A DNA stretch of 25,597 nucleotides, taken from contig NPFB01000087.1 of assembly GCA_014084085.1 (NCBI GenBank), positions 70,454 through 96,050 on the forward strand, written 5' to 3'. This document shows, in pieces, positions 1-8,595 of this stretch. Made by a program: the position numbers and the translations under genes. Position 1 is the stretch's first letter, and each line of letters begins with the position of its first letter. A model generated the notes under the pieces. The model was not told the DNA's origin and did no database searches. It saw only the letters and a program-made list of their open reading frames with translations. Origin of the DNA: Hondaea fermentalgiana. Lineage: Eukaryota > Sar > Bigyra > Thraustochytrida > Thraustochytriidae.

Positions 1-633
1 GGGGGGGGAGGCTGGGAAACGCAGTGGGTGATTGGCATGGATAGACTGGTGAACGGAGAGAGCGAGAGAAACGAGCTGGGAAGCGGCAGCAGCTCCCACG
101 GAAGAGCGCCCATGGTGGGTGGGTGGGTGAAGAGCGCAAAAAAGGGAGAGGTGCGGGGGCTGCGGAAGAGTGTGGGAAACGCGCGGAGCTCGGAAAGCAA
201 GCTACGAGCAGTGAGCGCACACTTTTCTCTACCCACCACTGCTCTTTCTCCTACTCTGCACTGCACTGGAATGCAATGCACATGGCTACTACTAATAAAA
301 AGTCTCTCTCTTTCAAACTCTGCTGTGTGGCGGGGGTCGCCGTAGCTTCTCTGTCACTGTCAGTCACTGGCAGCGCGGTGCAGACGAGACTTCACGCTGG
401 TGGATGACCGTGCATTGCTGGCGGTGCGGCCAGCCAGACCACGCCTGCAGCAGCAGCAGCAGCTGCAGAGGGCAGCACGCACGGCTGCGTGCGAGCTCTG
501 CCGACGCGTAAAGTCACCGCGCGTACCGCAGTGCAGGCGCCGAAGAAACGCGACCGCGGCGCGTGCAGCACGCGCGCGCAGTCGCAGAACCGCCCGCCAA
601 AAGGAACGCTTTATTATTGTTGCCGACAACGAA

Positions 634-668
634 ATGCATTGCACGGAGGACCTGCACATGCAATGCAT
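634..668. repeat. Short inverted repeat ATGCATTGCA / TGCAATGCAT
   Basis: Ten-base arms at 634-643 and 659-668 are perfect reverse complements with a 15-base spacer. The same ATGCAATGCA word also occurs at 271-280. It could be a paired protein-binding site or a small hairpin. Function is unknown. Confidence 0.5.
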
Positions 669-1000
669 GAATTTCCGAGAGGCGGAGGGAGGAAGAGAGA
701 GTGAGAGAGCAAAGAGCAAGTTGCGTTGCGGTTGGAAATGGTTGGTTTTGTCGATTGATTAGTTGGTTCGTTGGCTGATTGGCTGATTGTACCGAACCAA
801 GCAAGCAAGTCTCATGGTCGTCTCGCAACGCAGCGCAGGCGGCAAGATGGATTTCGATTGCCAAGCGCCATGGCTCGATGGCGATTGTCCGCCTGAAGTC
901 GGGACTTGAGCTAATCGCCGAAAGGAGTCAAGAGAATGGAAGGCGAGTCAAGGCTCGCAAAGTCCGTCGCGGGTTGCCTGCTACTGCAGCTGGCTGGTTT

Positions 1001-1010
1001 TATAAAATAA
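1001..1010 (+). promoter_or_regulatory. TATA-box-like element
   Basis: The word TATAAAATAA stands out in GC-rich surroundings, 65 bases before a GCAG/AGC repeat block. It matches a eukaryotic TATA consensus on the plus strand. No convincing coding region follows within 500 bases. If it is active, it would drive a non-coding transcript or a very long leader. It could equally be chance. Confidence 0.25.
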
Positions 1011-1074
1011 TAGCAGCTGCAGCGCAGCGAAAAGGTTTCTTTGCTCATTGCAAGAAGAGAAGCTGACGGCCAGT

Positions 1075-1105
1075 GCAGGCAGGCATGCAGGCAGGCAGGC
1101 AAGCA

Positions 1106-1149
<44 letters not shown>

Positions 1150-1157
1150 TGCTGCAG
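1075..1157. repeat. GCAG tetramer block followed by an (AGC)14 triplet repeat with palindromic end
   Basis: GCAGGCAGGC-type tetramers occupy 1075-1104, followed by 14 uninterrupted AGC units at 1108-1149. The array then turns into CTGCTG, so GCAGCAGCTGCTGC at 1144-1157 is a perfect palindrome able to fold into a hairpin. In one plus frame it would encode polyglutamine, but that frame is only 68 codons long and has no other support. Confidence 0.8.
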
Positions 1158-1846
1158 CAGACAGGCGTCAGGGCCTGGCTACCAGCAGCGCCCGGCGTCG
1201 ATGAACGCTTGACCAGATGTTCAGCTTCTCAACGGCTTTACTGCTGAAGCTATCAGCTTTGCCGGAACAAGCTAAAGGCCGAGAGGGAGAAGCAGACTCG
1301 GACGCACTTGCGGCAAACTGCCCACAGCGCGGGGCGGCTCCCGCAGCTTTCGACGGTGACGGTGGAGACCGATCCGCGGCATATCCCATCGAGAGCCGGG
1401 CCACGCGCCGCCATAGAGCCACTGCGCGCTGACCCCCCTCTGCCGTCTCTGACACCGCCGAGGGGACTGATACTATCTGTCTGGTCGACGAGAGTCGGCC
1501 TGAAACACAGTGGCAGCCCGCCTCTCGGGGTGGAGTGTGGTACATTTTTGCATCTCGAGGGCTCAGTGTTGCTATCGTTTTGCTAGGAGACAGATTGTAT
1601 TAGTCAGTCGAAGTGCGGATTCCGTTGGAGCTCCTCTGCTTCCTCTGGACCTTGGCGAAGCGTCAGGCAGGTAGCCGTACCCTACAGTGTCCGTCCCGCA
1701 GATAGGTTGAAACCGCTAGCCTTTCCTTTTCGTCCTTTTAGCTCGGGAGAGAGACGACACGTTCGCTCCTTTCTACTTTGGTGAAATCGTGGCCGCAACT
1801 GCAGCCGATCTCCAATTCGTCCGTCCGTCTGCGCTATGCGGCTCTG

Positions 1847-1877
1847 CATCCATCCATCCATCCATCCATCCATCCAT
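1847..1877. repeat. CATC tetranucleotide microsatellite
   Basis: Seven CATC units and a partial eighth. The same tetramer forms a second array at 3817-3840. Confidence 0.85.
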
Positions 1878-1926
1878 TTACGACGACGATGACGACATAC
1901 CTCGTCTCGTCTCGTTTCGGCGGCGA

Positions 1927-1964
1927 GGCGTGGCGTGGCGTGGCGTGGCGTGGCGTGGCGTGGC
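1927..1964. repeat. GGCGT pentanucleotide repeat, seven copies
   Basis: Seven perfect GGCGT units at 1927-1961 plus a partial GGC. It has the same five-base period as the arrays upstream of the dehydrogenase gene but a different sequence. Confidence 0.85.
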
Positions 1965-2130
1965 TCTCGTTTGTCGTCCGTATCCGCGAGTTCGAAAACT
2001 TCAAGTCTTGCCGCTGCTACGAACCGTCTCTCTGTCTGGCCTCTCTCGCTGTCGCGTTGACACCTCCATGCGCAGAGAAAAGGCCCTCTTCGTCCAGCCA
2101 GGTTGCGATGATTCTGTCCATCGATTCTCC

Positions 2131-2221
2131 ATTGATCGATCGTTCGATCGATCGATCGATGTGATTCTTCGGCCGGCCGATCGAGCGATCGTCTGCGAGC
2201 GATCGAGCGATCATGGTGCGA
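2131..2221. repeat. GATC-rich self-complementary repeat cluster
   Basis: Overlapping ATCG/GATC words (2134-2160) continue into spaced CGATCGAGCGATC motifs up to about 2221. GATC is palindromic, so the tract is self-complementary. Related GATC tracts occur at 2574-2598, 3421-3438 and 7243-7265. Confidence 0.75.
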
Positions 2222-2521
2222 TCACTCGAGAAATGAGACGCGACGCGCGCACGGCCGGCCTGCGCAATTTGCGGCGCGTGCAGCTTTCCCGGCCGCCGGC
2301 GGGCTGATGCCATGAGGCGGCCCGCCGGCATCGTGGATGCGGAAAGGGCGCGGCAGACGGAAGCAGGCTGCTGGTTGAGGGTGAAACCGAAGGTGGGCGC
2401 GCGCTCGCTGCGCTTGCGCGCCGTCGCGGTTTTGTTCGGGGGATGCGAAATCCATCTTGGGGCTGCCGGATGCACGGCGTCCTCGGCCGCGTCCTGCGAG
2501 GCCTACCCTACCTTCTCTTGC

Positions 2522-2598
2522 GCTGCTGCACTGCTGCTGCTGCAGCTGCAGCTGTAGCTGCAGCTGCTGCTGTGATCGATCGAACGATCGAACGATGG
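2522..2598. repeat. CTG/CAG-rich tract with PvuII/PstI-type palindromes, then ATCGAACG repeats
   Basis: CTG triplets alternate with the palindromes CTGCAG and CAGCTG over about 50 bases. GATCGATCGAACGATCGAACG follows. It could form hairpins. No coding role is supported. Confidence 0.65.
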
Positions 2599-2943
2599 AT
2601 AATTTTTCATGGATGGGTGGCGATTGGTTACCCTAGGTTGGCGCGTCCGGCGTCTCCCTTTCTCCGCCCGGTCGCGCCTGCTACTGCCCTGCTCGCCATC
2701 GCTCGCTCGCGACGGTTTCTTCTCCAACTGATCTCGCTGTTGGCCACGGCCGTCCGGGAGGCGGAAGAAACTAAAAACAAATTCCATCGACCATCCATCC
2801 GTCTGTGAAACAAAAACCATGCAGCTGCCGAGCGCCCTAGCGCCGAAACCACTTTCGGCGCGTCTACGCAGCCTGCGCTGCCTGCCTGGCGACAGCCAAT
2901 CTCGACTCTGCGATGCTCGCGAGGGTTGCAGCTTGGTCGCTGT

Positions 2944-2972
2944 CGCTCGCTCGCTCGCTCGCTTGCTTGCTC
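2944..2972. repeat. GCTC/GCTT tetranucleotide repeat
   Basis: Tandem CGCT units degrade into TGCT at the distal end. A shorter reverse-oriented relative (GAGC units) lies at 3956-3972. Confidence 0.75.
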
Positions 2973-3816
2973 CGCCACGTGAGGCGCGGCTCGGGCAGCC
3001 TGGGGGGTGGCCGTGAACCCCCCCTCCCCGCGGCGCCCGCAGCGCGTGCCCGCAGCGTGCCACAGCGGGACGAAAGCGCAGTGTCCTGAGCGGCGGCGCG
3101 GGTTCGTTCCTTCCCGGGAGACTCGGTCGCGCGCCGCAGACGCACAGTGCGGCAAGCTGGCCGGTCGGTGGTCGGTCGGTCGGTCGGCCGAGGGCCCGGC
3201 GCGTGCAGGCCCCTCTTCCTTTTCCCTTGCTTTCCTTCTCTCCCTCCGGAGGTGTCGGCCGCTGCGCTGCGGCTGCTTTCCGCCGTCTCCGCCGAGCACG
3301 GGCGCGTCGCTTGCAAGCGGCAGCGGCATCGACAACGACCGACGCGGAGGCGAGTGGCCGGGCGCGGTTCGGCGAGGTTGGTTGGAGCTCGTTTGAAGAA
3401 GTGAGGGAGGGAGCGAGGGTCGGTCGATCGGTCGATCTACCGGGCGGGTAAGCGGGCCCGGGCTCGCGTGGACGAGGGGTAAATTGCCCGGCGCCGCAAC
3501 GCTCGCGCGGAGTCCGGCCTCCGCGCCGCCATGCTCAGTGCAGTGCGGCGCGGCGCGGCGCAGGCCTGCTCCGACGGCGGCAGGAGAAGCGCTGGGCGGG
3601 CGGAGCGAGCGGCGCGGGCAGAGCAGAGCTCGGCGGGCAGAGCCGCGGCTCGATCGACCGGCTGCGGCGCGAAGGGCGCGAGGAGGAGCTGCAGGAAGCA
3701 GAGCAGGCACCACCGGAGTTTCACGGTTCGGTTTGGAGAGAGAGAATCGGAAAAAAGAAATCCTGAGCGGCCGAGCCGATGCAAGGCGCGCGTGCATCGG
3801 CTCGACGCGAGCCGGC

Positions 3817-3840
3817 CATCCATCCATCCATCCATCCATG
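3817..3840. repeat. Second CATC tetranucleotide microsatellite
   Basis: Six CATC-type units, the same motif and orientation as the array at 1847-1877. Confidence 0.85.
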
Positions 3841-4037
3841 TGCCGAGGACAAAGGGGCCGCGGCTCGGCTCCCCGCACGCACGCGCCGGGCGGCAGCCGC
3901 GCAGGTCCTGCCGGGCGGCGGACGGTCCCGGCGGGGGAGAAGGCGAGAGAGAGAGTGAGCGAGCGAGCGAGCCTTGGCCGGCGCGGGCTGCGCTGCACGC
4001 GCGGCCATCCATCCGCTCGCAGCTCGCGTTTCTTACT

Positions 4038-4198
4038 CTCTGTTTCTGTTTCTGCTTCTGTTTCTTTTCTTTTCTTTCTTGGGTGGTTTTTTTTGTAATT
4101 TCTTCCTCTGCCTTGGGTGGGATTTTTTGGTTTCTTTTTTCTTTTCTTTTGGTGCGGCTTGAATTCTTTTTTTTTAGCCTTGCTTCCTCTTTCTAAGG
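4038..4198 (+). other. Long T/C-rich tract with a splice-acceptor-like end
   Basis: This is the most T-rich segment in the window, with many TTTCTTTT runs. It contains a run of T directly followed by AG at 4176-4177, the form of a polypyrimidine tract plus 3' splice site. The metalloprotease start codon is about 360 bases downstream. An intron in the 5' leader ending here is possible, but I cannot point to a definite donor. Alternatives are a nucleosome-free promoter tract or a triplex-forming mirror repeat. Confidence 0.3.
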
Positions 4199-4407
4199 GC
4201 GCTTGGCTCGACTGCGCTCGGGCGCGGGCGCGGAGGCTCGAGCAAATCGCCAACGAGCGAACGTGAGGGCCCGCGGGAATAGGCCGCGCACAGGTTGTTG
4301 AAGCACGCAAGCAGAGCGAGCGAGCGAACGCAAGGGCGAGCGTGCAGTGGTGAATTGCAGCAGCATAGCAATAGCAGCAGCCAGTAGCAGCAGCAGCATC
4401 CGGCTGG

Positions 4408-4443
4408 CTGACTGACTGACTGACTGACTGACCGACCGACCGA
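4408..4443. repeat. (CTGA)6 (CCGA)3 compound microsatellite in the leader
   Basis: Six CTGA units at 4408-4431 pass directly into three CCGA units at 4432-4443. The array lies 95 bases before the metalloprotease start codon, so it is likely in its promoter or 5' leader. A short ATCAC repeat follows at 4489-4505. Confidence 0.85.
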
Positions 4444-4538
4444 CCGCAGGTCCCGCGGTTCGCTCGGTACATCAACACATTACATCGCATCACATCACAT
4501 CACATTGCCGAAGCAAAAGGAGTAAAGCAACGGAGAAG

Positions 4539-6428
4539 ATGGGCATCATGAGAAAGTCCTGCTTCCTCGTCGCCATGGCGCTCGCGACGCTCGCGGCACC
4601 TGCACAGGCGAAAGCCAACATCCGCGCACCAGCAGCAGCAGCACAAGAGACCGAACGTCTCGGACGCGCGCTCGCGGCGACCATCGAGGACAAGGAGGAC
4701 GCGCCCCTCGAGGCCGTGCACGTGCTCGAAATGAACCAGACCGCAGATGACGATCTCGAGCTCTACTTTGAGGTGCGCAACGAGTCGTACACCTTTTCGC
4801 TCAAGAGATTCAAGCAGTTCTACGGCGCCAAGGCCAACGCTCACCTCAAGAACCTCACATACGACGAAAACGACACCACCGTCTACGACGCCCATTTCAC
4901 CTTCATCACCCGCGCCAAGGGTGAACAGCTGGGCGTCGTCACCATCATGCACGACGGCACCGCGCATGGCGTCTTCCTCCTCAAAAATGGAGACCTCGTC
5001 CGCATTTCCTCGGCAGACCACTTCGTTCGCAAACTCGGCGCCGACCGATTTAGAAATCTCCGATCCGAGGCCGCGTCCGAGGCCCGTTACTTCGCTGCGC
5101 AAGTCCTCGCTCCCAAAGCTGGCAGCAGTGATGAACACCGCCGCGCGCTCCTCGAACAAAACATCGACATGTCTGCATTCGATGATGTCGCCAACCACGA
5201 CAACGAACAAGTCTTGACCGAGGGCCGCCTGCGCGGACTCGCCTCGTGCACCTTTCCCGACCACTCTGTCGCCTACGACATTGGCGTGGTCTACGATGAT
5301 GACTTTCTCACCGTCTTCAACGACGATGAGGATGCCGTCAATCACTACATCGAGGCCACCATCGCGGAGAGCAACCTCATTCTCCGCGAGTTTGCCAATG
5401 TCATTGTCCGTCTCAAGGAAGTCACATACAATGACTTTGGCACCTGCGTTGCTTCCATCTCCACTGAACTCGACAGGCTCGAGTCATATGCCAAGGCTCG
5501 CACCTCGGTCGCGCATTGGCATCGCATCTCTGGCTGTGCCTTCGGTGGCGTGGCTGGCGTGGCAAACACGGGCCAGCTCTGCTCATCTTCCGTCAAGTAC
5601 GCCACTGCCGTATCCACCTTTGGCTCCTACCGCGAAACCTTTCTCATCTTCCTTCACGAGCTCGGCCATGTCTTTGGGGCCAAGCATCCCTTCGACTACA
5701 ATGGCAACGCTGCCGGCGAGACCGGAGGCATCATGGACTACGTCTACGGAGCCAGAAAGGGCATGCTCAGTGGCACAAGTACCATTGGCTTCACGGACGC
5801 GACGCTTCAGTACTTTTGCTCCAAGATCAACGCCCTCGACATCGACGGTGCATGCGACTATGCCCACCCCTTTGATGAGGACAGCGACTCGGAAAGCGTT
5901 TGTGGTGATGGAATCATCTCGGGTGACGAGGAATGCGAGTGCCCCGATATCGGTGACACAAAGTGTGGTTCGGGAAACAAAAAGTGCAAAAACTGCAAGC
6001 TCACCAAGCCTGCGATGAAGTGCAGCAAGCACTTTCTCATGCAGATCCTTCACGGACCCATTGAGGGATCCCAGGCTCACTCCGACTGCTGCTCGGATAG
6101 CGGCAAGCTTGCCGATGCCCTCACGCCTTGCAACGTGAAAAACGGCGAGCCTGGTGGCTACTGTAGTCTTGGCAAGTGCGTCAACCGCTGCGAAGATTTC
6201 AAGGGCGCCCTCACGATGTGTGGCGTCATGCAGTCGTACAGTGGCTGCCGCCAGCAGTGCATCCATCCTACCAAGGGCTATTGCTCTAGCGAGCTCATGT
6301 ACACGGACTACAGGAACAAAAAGGCTCCTGCCAGCTACCTCGAGGATGGCTCCAAGTGCATGATTGACAGCTCTACCGTCGGCATGTGCTCCAGCGGAAA
6401 CTGCGTCGAGGATGCCGACGCAAACTGA
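4539..6428 (+). CDS. Secreted ADAM/reprolysin-like zinc metalloprotease with Cys-rich C terminus
   Basis: This encodes a 629-residue zinc endopeptidase of the metzincin clan (M12B-like) that is probably secreted. Residues 1-24 look like a signal peptide (hydrophobic core FLVAMALATLA, small residues before APAQA). A prodomain with several N-glycosylation sequons covers about 25-235. The catalytic domain follows, with the zinc motif HELGHVFGAKH at 373-383 (ligands His373, His377, His383; base Glu374) and the Met-turn GGIMDY around Met399. A Cys-rich part starts at Cys455 (CGDGIISGDEECEC), resembling a reduced disintegrin-like segment. It ends with a KCMIDSS..GMCSSGNCV motif like those of ADAM Cys-rich domains. 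No membrane segment follows, so a soluble enzyme is likely. The residue after the third histidine is Pro, where reprolysins usually have Asp. The prodomain has no cysteine, so a normal cysteine switch is absent unless Cys237 serves. The ATG at 4539 directly precedes the signal peptide; an in-frame ATG at 4548 is an alternative. Substrate is unknown. Confidence 0.93.
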   Translation: MGIMRKSCFLVAMALATLAAPAQAKANIRAPAAAAQETERLGRALAATIEDKEDAPLEAVHVLEMNQTADDDLELYFEVRNESYTFSLKRFKQFYGAKANAHLKNLTYDENDTTVYDAHFTFITRAKGEQLGVVTIMHDGTAHGVFLLKNGDLVRISSADHFVRKLGADRFRNLRSEAASEARYFAAQVLAPKAGSSDEHRRALLEQNIDMSAFDDVANHDNEQVLTEGRLRGLASCTFPDHSVAYDIGVVYDDDFLTVFNDDEDAVNHYIEATIAESNLILREFANVIVRLKEVTYNDFGTCVASISTELDRLESYAKARTSVAHWHRISGCAFGGVAGVANTGQLCSSSVKYATAVSTFGSYRETFLIFLHELGHVFGAKHPFDYNGNAAGETGGIMDYVYGARKGMLSGTSTIGFTDATLQYFCSKINALDIDGACDYAHPFDEDSDSESVCGDGIISGDEECECPDIGDTKCGSGNKKCKNCKLTKPAMKCSKHFLMQILHGPIEGSQAHSDCCSDSGKLADALTPCNVKNGEPGGYCSLGKCVNRCEDFKGALTMCGVMQSYSGCRQQCIHPTKGYCSSELMYTDYRNKKAPASYLEDGSKCMIDSSTVGMCSSGNCVEDADAN

Positions 6429-6969
6429 TCGCTCTTTGTCTTTGTCTCCGTCTCTCTCTCTTCATTTCGTTACACCCCTCTTAGTTTTCTCTTCCATGGT
6501 GCTTCGGCGCGCGCTCTGCTTTGCGACATGCTTTTACCGAGCCTCGTAGTGTAGCAGCACCACCACCCGCCGCCACCACCACTCTGACTGACTGATTGAC
6601 AGCCTCGTCTTTTTCTTCTTCTGACCCAAGGACTTGCTGGCTGTCTCTCTTCTGATTTTCAACTCCCGTTGCGCGCAAGGGAACGTGTGCGACATCTGCC
6701 TTTTGATGATCTTAAAATTGCCTTCGGGCTGACGCTGATATTTGATCTGATTTTGATTACTCTTTTTCTTCCATCTGTCGAACCCTTGCTCGTCTTCTCT
6801 CCTCTATGCGTGCTTGGCTCGCCCGTCATCGCAACCCGAGGGACGCACCTTCCCAGCAACCTAAAACCATCATGCAGATGCAGCACGACCATGTCTCTGC
6901 GAGACTTTCATACTACTATACACCTTCTTCGCTGGCTTGTACTTGCTTCGTGGCCTGTATACCGCCCCC

Positions 6970-7006
6970 CACTCTCTCTCTCCTTCTCTCTCTCGCGCGC
7001 GCGCGC
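6970..7006. repeat. CT-dinucleotide tract followed by (CG)n
   Basis: A pyrimidine CT tract runs into CGCGCGCGCGCG at 6994-7006. Alternating CG of this kind can adopt Z-DNA. It lies about 400 bases upstream of the dehydrogenase start. Confidence 0.7.
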
Positions 7007-7182
7007 TCCCAGACACACTGAAGACGAATCGTTTGTTCACGCACGGCCGTCGCACGGTAACGCGGCAAAGGTTGCGATTTGCGACAAAAAAGAAAAGAAA
7101 AGAAAGGGGGGGAAAGACGGTGTTGAGCTTGGTGCAAGTTGAGCCGAAGTCTTGACGGATTCTTCGCAATCTTGAAAGCACT

Positions 7183-7231
7183 GCAAAGCAAAGCAAAGCA
7201 AAGCAAAGCAAAGCAAAGCAAAGCAAAGCAA
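7183..7231. repeat. GCAAA pentanucleotide array, nine copies
   Basis: Nine perfect GCAAA units plus a partial one. This is the first of three adjacent arrays in the leader/promoter of the dehydrogenase gene. The same pentamer recurs in the divergent promoter at 14197-14211. Confidence 0.9.
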
Positions 7232-7242
7232 TCCGTCAACCC

Positions 7243-7265
7243 ATCGATCGATCGATCGATCGATC
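7243..7265. repeat. ATCG tetranucleotide array
   Basis: Self-complementary ATCG units sit between the GCAAA and GCAGA arrays. Confidence 0.85.
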
Positions 7266-7276
7266 CTCGGTCCCGC

Positions 7277-7331
7277 GAGCAGAGCAGAGCAGAGCAGAGC
7301 AGAGCAGAGCAGAGCAGAGCAGAGCAGAGCA
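7277..7331. repeat. GAGCA (=GCAGA) pentanucleotide array, eleven copies
   Basis: Eleven perfect GAGCA units, a rotation of GCAGA and one base different from GCAAA. The array ends 75 bases before the dehydrogenase start codon. Perfect copies suggest recent slippage expansion. Confidence 0.9.
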
Positions 7332-7406
7332 GTCCGCAAGCCAGCAGGAGACGTCGACGCGGCAAGCCGGGCGCTAGGAGAGAAGAGGTGACAAGAGAAG
7401 GCGAAG

Positions 7407-8243
7407 ATGCTCAAGGCAGGCGCAGGGAGGCTCGCAGGCCAGGTTTGCGTCGTCACCGGCGCGGCCGGAGGCATCGGGCGCGCCTCGGCAGTGCTCTTTG
7501 CGGAGAACGGCGCCGACGGCATCGTTCTCGCCGACGTTGACCAGGATGGCGCCGAGGAGACCCGGAGGCTCATCGAAGACGCCGTCGGCCCCGGCAAGGC
7601 CGTTGTGCAGCCTACGGATGTCTCCAAGATCGACGCTTGCGAGGCCATGATCGATCGCGCCGAAAAGGAATTCGGCAAGCTCACCGTGCTTTTCAACAAT
7701 GCCGGCATCATGCACAGCAACGACGATAATGCTGAGACCACCGAAGAAAACATCTGGGACCTCACCATGGCCATCAACGTCAAGGGCGTGTTTTTTGGCT
7801 GCAAGTTTGGCATCCCCGCCATGCGCAGGGCCGGAGGAGGATCGATCATCAACACTGCCTCCTTTGTTAGCACGCTCGGCGCCGCAACGCCCCAGCTCGC
7901 GTACACCAGCTCAAAGGGCGCGGTGCTCTCCATGACCCGCGAGCTTGCCGTCATTCATGCACGTCAAAACATTCGTGTGAACAACCTTTGCCCTGGGCCG
8001 CTCAACACTCCGCTTCTGCAAAAATTCCTCGACACCGAGGAGAAGCGCCAGCGCCGTCTCGTGCACAACCCCATGGGTCGCTTCGGCGAGGCTTCGGAAA
8101 TGGCCCAAGCCGCTCTCTTTCTCGCCAGCAAGGAATCCTCTTTCGTCACCGGCACTTCTCTCTATGTCGATGGCGGCATCACGGCCGCATATGTGACTCC
8201 TGAAGAAGAAGTCGACCCCTTTGGCGGACCTCCTCAATGGTAA
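7407..8243 (+). CDS. Classical short-chain dehydrogenase/reductase (SDR family)
   Basis: This is a 278-residue NAD(P)(H)-dependent oxidoreductase of the classical SDR family. The dinucleotide-binding motif TGAAGGIG is at 17-24. NNAG is at 97-100. The catalytic Tyr166 and Lys170 lie in YTSSK, with the partner Ser at 152 (NTAS). A PGPLNTP segment follows the active site and VDGG lies near the C terminus. Asp in VLADVD, after the second strand, suggests preference for NAD(H) over NADP(H); that is inference. The length is only slightly above the usual 250 residues because of a short acidic, Pro-rich tail ending in PPQW. The substrate cannot be read from the sequence: FabG-like and cyclopentanol-, sugar- or steroid-type dehydrogenases share these motifs. 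There is no targeting peptide, so it is probably cytosolic. The start context (AAGATG) matches its neighbours. Tandem pentamers occupy its leader or promoter. Confidence 0.95.
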   Translation: MLKAGAGRLAGQVCVVTGAAGGIGRASAVLFAENGADGIVLADVDQDGAEETRRLIEDAVGPGKAVVQPTDVSKIDACEAMIDRAEKEFGKLTVLFNNAGIMHSNDDNAETTEENIWDLTMAINVKGVFFGCKFGIPAMRRAGGGSIINTASFVSTLGAATPQLAYTSSKGAVLSMTRELAVIHARQNIRVNNLCPGPLNTPLLQKFLDTEEKRQRRLVHNPMGRFGEASEMAQAALFLASKESSFVTGTSLYVDGGITAAYVTPEEEVDPFGGPPQW

Positions 8244-8595
8244 GAAAAAAACAAGAGCCAGATATAGTTCTCATCATCGGTAACAATCGAAACATTTGTA
8301 GGTAAAGTCCTGTGCTTGCGTAGAAATAGCCGCCTACATGCACATGACGTGATTTGATACTATCGCCTTGCGTGCAACGATTGAAACACAAAATGCAAAG
8401 GAATCAATTCGATTTTGAAAATGAAAACACCTCTCGGTATACTTCATGCCATTCTGAAATGTGAGCGTTTTTACTTTTGTGTTTTTTTTACAACAACGTT
8501 TGCCATGAGAGGGCTGTCACCGACTGTTGAAATATAGCTTCAATGTCGTTCACGCTCGTCCCCCGAGTACAGCTTTCGTCCAGGTTGATAGTTGA
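8244..8595. other. Convergent 3' intergenic region
   Basis: This 352-base AT-richer spacer lies between two converging genes and must hold both 3' UTRs and polyadenylation sites. I see no canonical AATAAA on either strand. There is no open frame worth reporting. Confidence 0.6.

Larger units (their letters stand above)
1..4538. other. Repeat-rich region without a convincing gene, upstream of the metalloprotease
   Basis: I see no protein-coding gene here. Open frames exist on both strands, the longest being 1866 bases on the minus strand at 2628-4493. They run straight through microsatellites, consist of Arg/Ser/Pro/Ala-rich low-complexity sequence and show no domain, so they are probably by-products of high GC. 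The region holds many short tandem repeats (AGC, CATC, GGCGT, GATC, GCTC, CTGA; listed separately), one TATA-like element near 1001 and a long T/C-rich tract at 4038-4198. The last part must contain the promoter and 5' leader of the metalloprotease gene. A non-coding RNA or a leader exon could be hidden here and would not be visible by eye. Confidence 0.6.
6429..7406. other. Intergenic region between metalloprotease and dehydrogenase
   Basis: The first 350 bases are pyrimidine-rich and probably contain the metalloprotease 3' UTR. I see no AATAAA signal. A relatively AT-rich patch lies at 6705-6770. A CT tract passing into (CG)n occupies 6970-7006, and the dehydrogenase-side repeats begin at 7183. 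The promoter of the dehydrogenase must lie here. No gene is supported: the frames reading through the repeats give periodic peptides typical of translated pentamers. Confidence 0.6.

Noticed and set aside
1041..1247. Short plus-strand frame with a polyglutamine run, just after a TATA-like element
   Set aside because: The glutamines are simply the AGC repeat, and the remaining residues are uncharacteristic. It starts inside or before the repeat and has no other support.
1217..1432. 71-codon plus frame beginning MFSFSTALLLKLSALPEQ, faintly like a signal peptide
   Set aside because: No recognisable mature part, overlapping frames are equally open, and the start context is unremarkable.
3090..3125. 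GGTTCGTTCC looked briefly like a tRNA B box
   Set aside because: No matching A box, acceptor stem or cloverleaf could be laid out around it.
2628..4493. Minus-strand open frame of 621 codons
   Set aside because: It runs through CATC, GCTC and CTGA microsatellites and the T/C-rich tract, is made of low-complexity Arg/Ser/Pro/Lys-rich sequence, and shows no domain or conserved pattern. It is best explained by GC-rich DNA with few stop codons.
5583..6266. Minus-strand frame of 227 codons antisense to the metalloprotease
   Set aside because: Antisense shadow produced by the GC-rich third positions of a well-supported gene.
7183..7331. Considered as a CRISPR-like array
   Set aside because: The units are contiguous 4-5-base tandem repeats with no spacers, and the sequence is eukaryotic in character.
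7037..7954. Minus-strand frame of 305 codons antisense to the dehydrogenase
   Set aside because: It is a shadow of the dehydrogenase codons extended by stop-free pentamer repeats. It has no domain.
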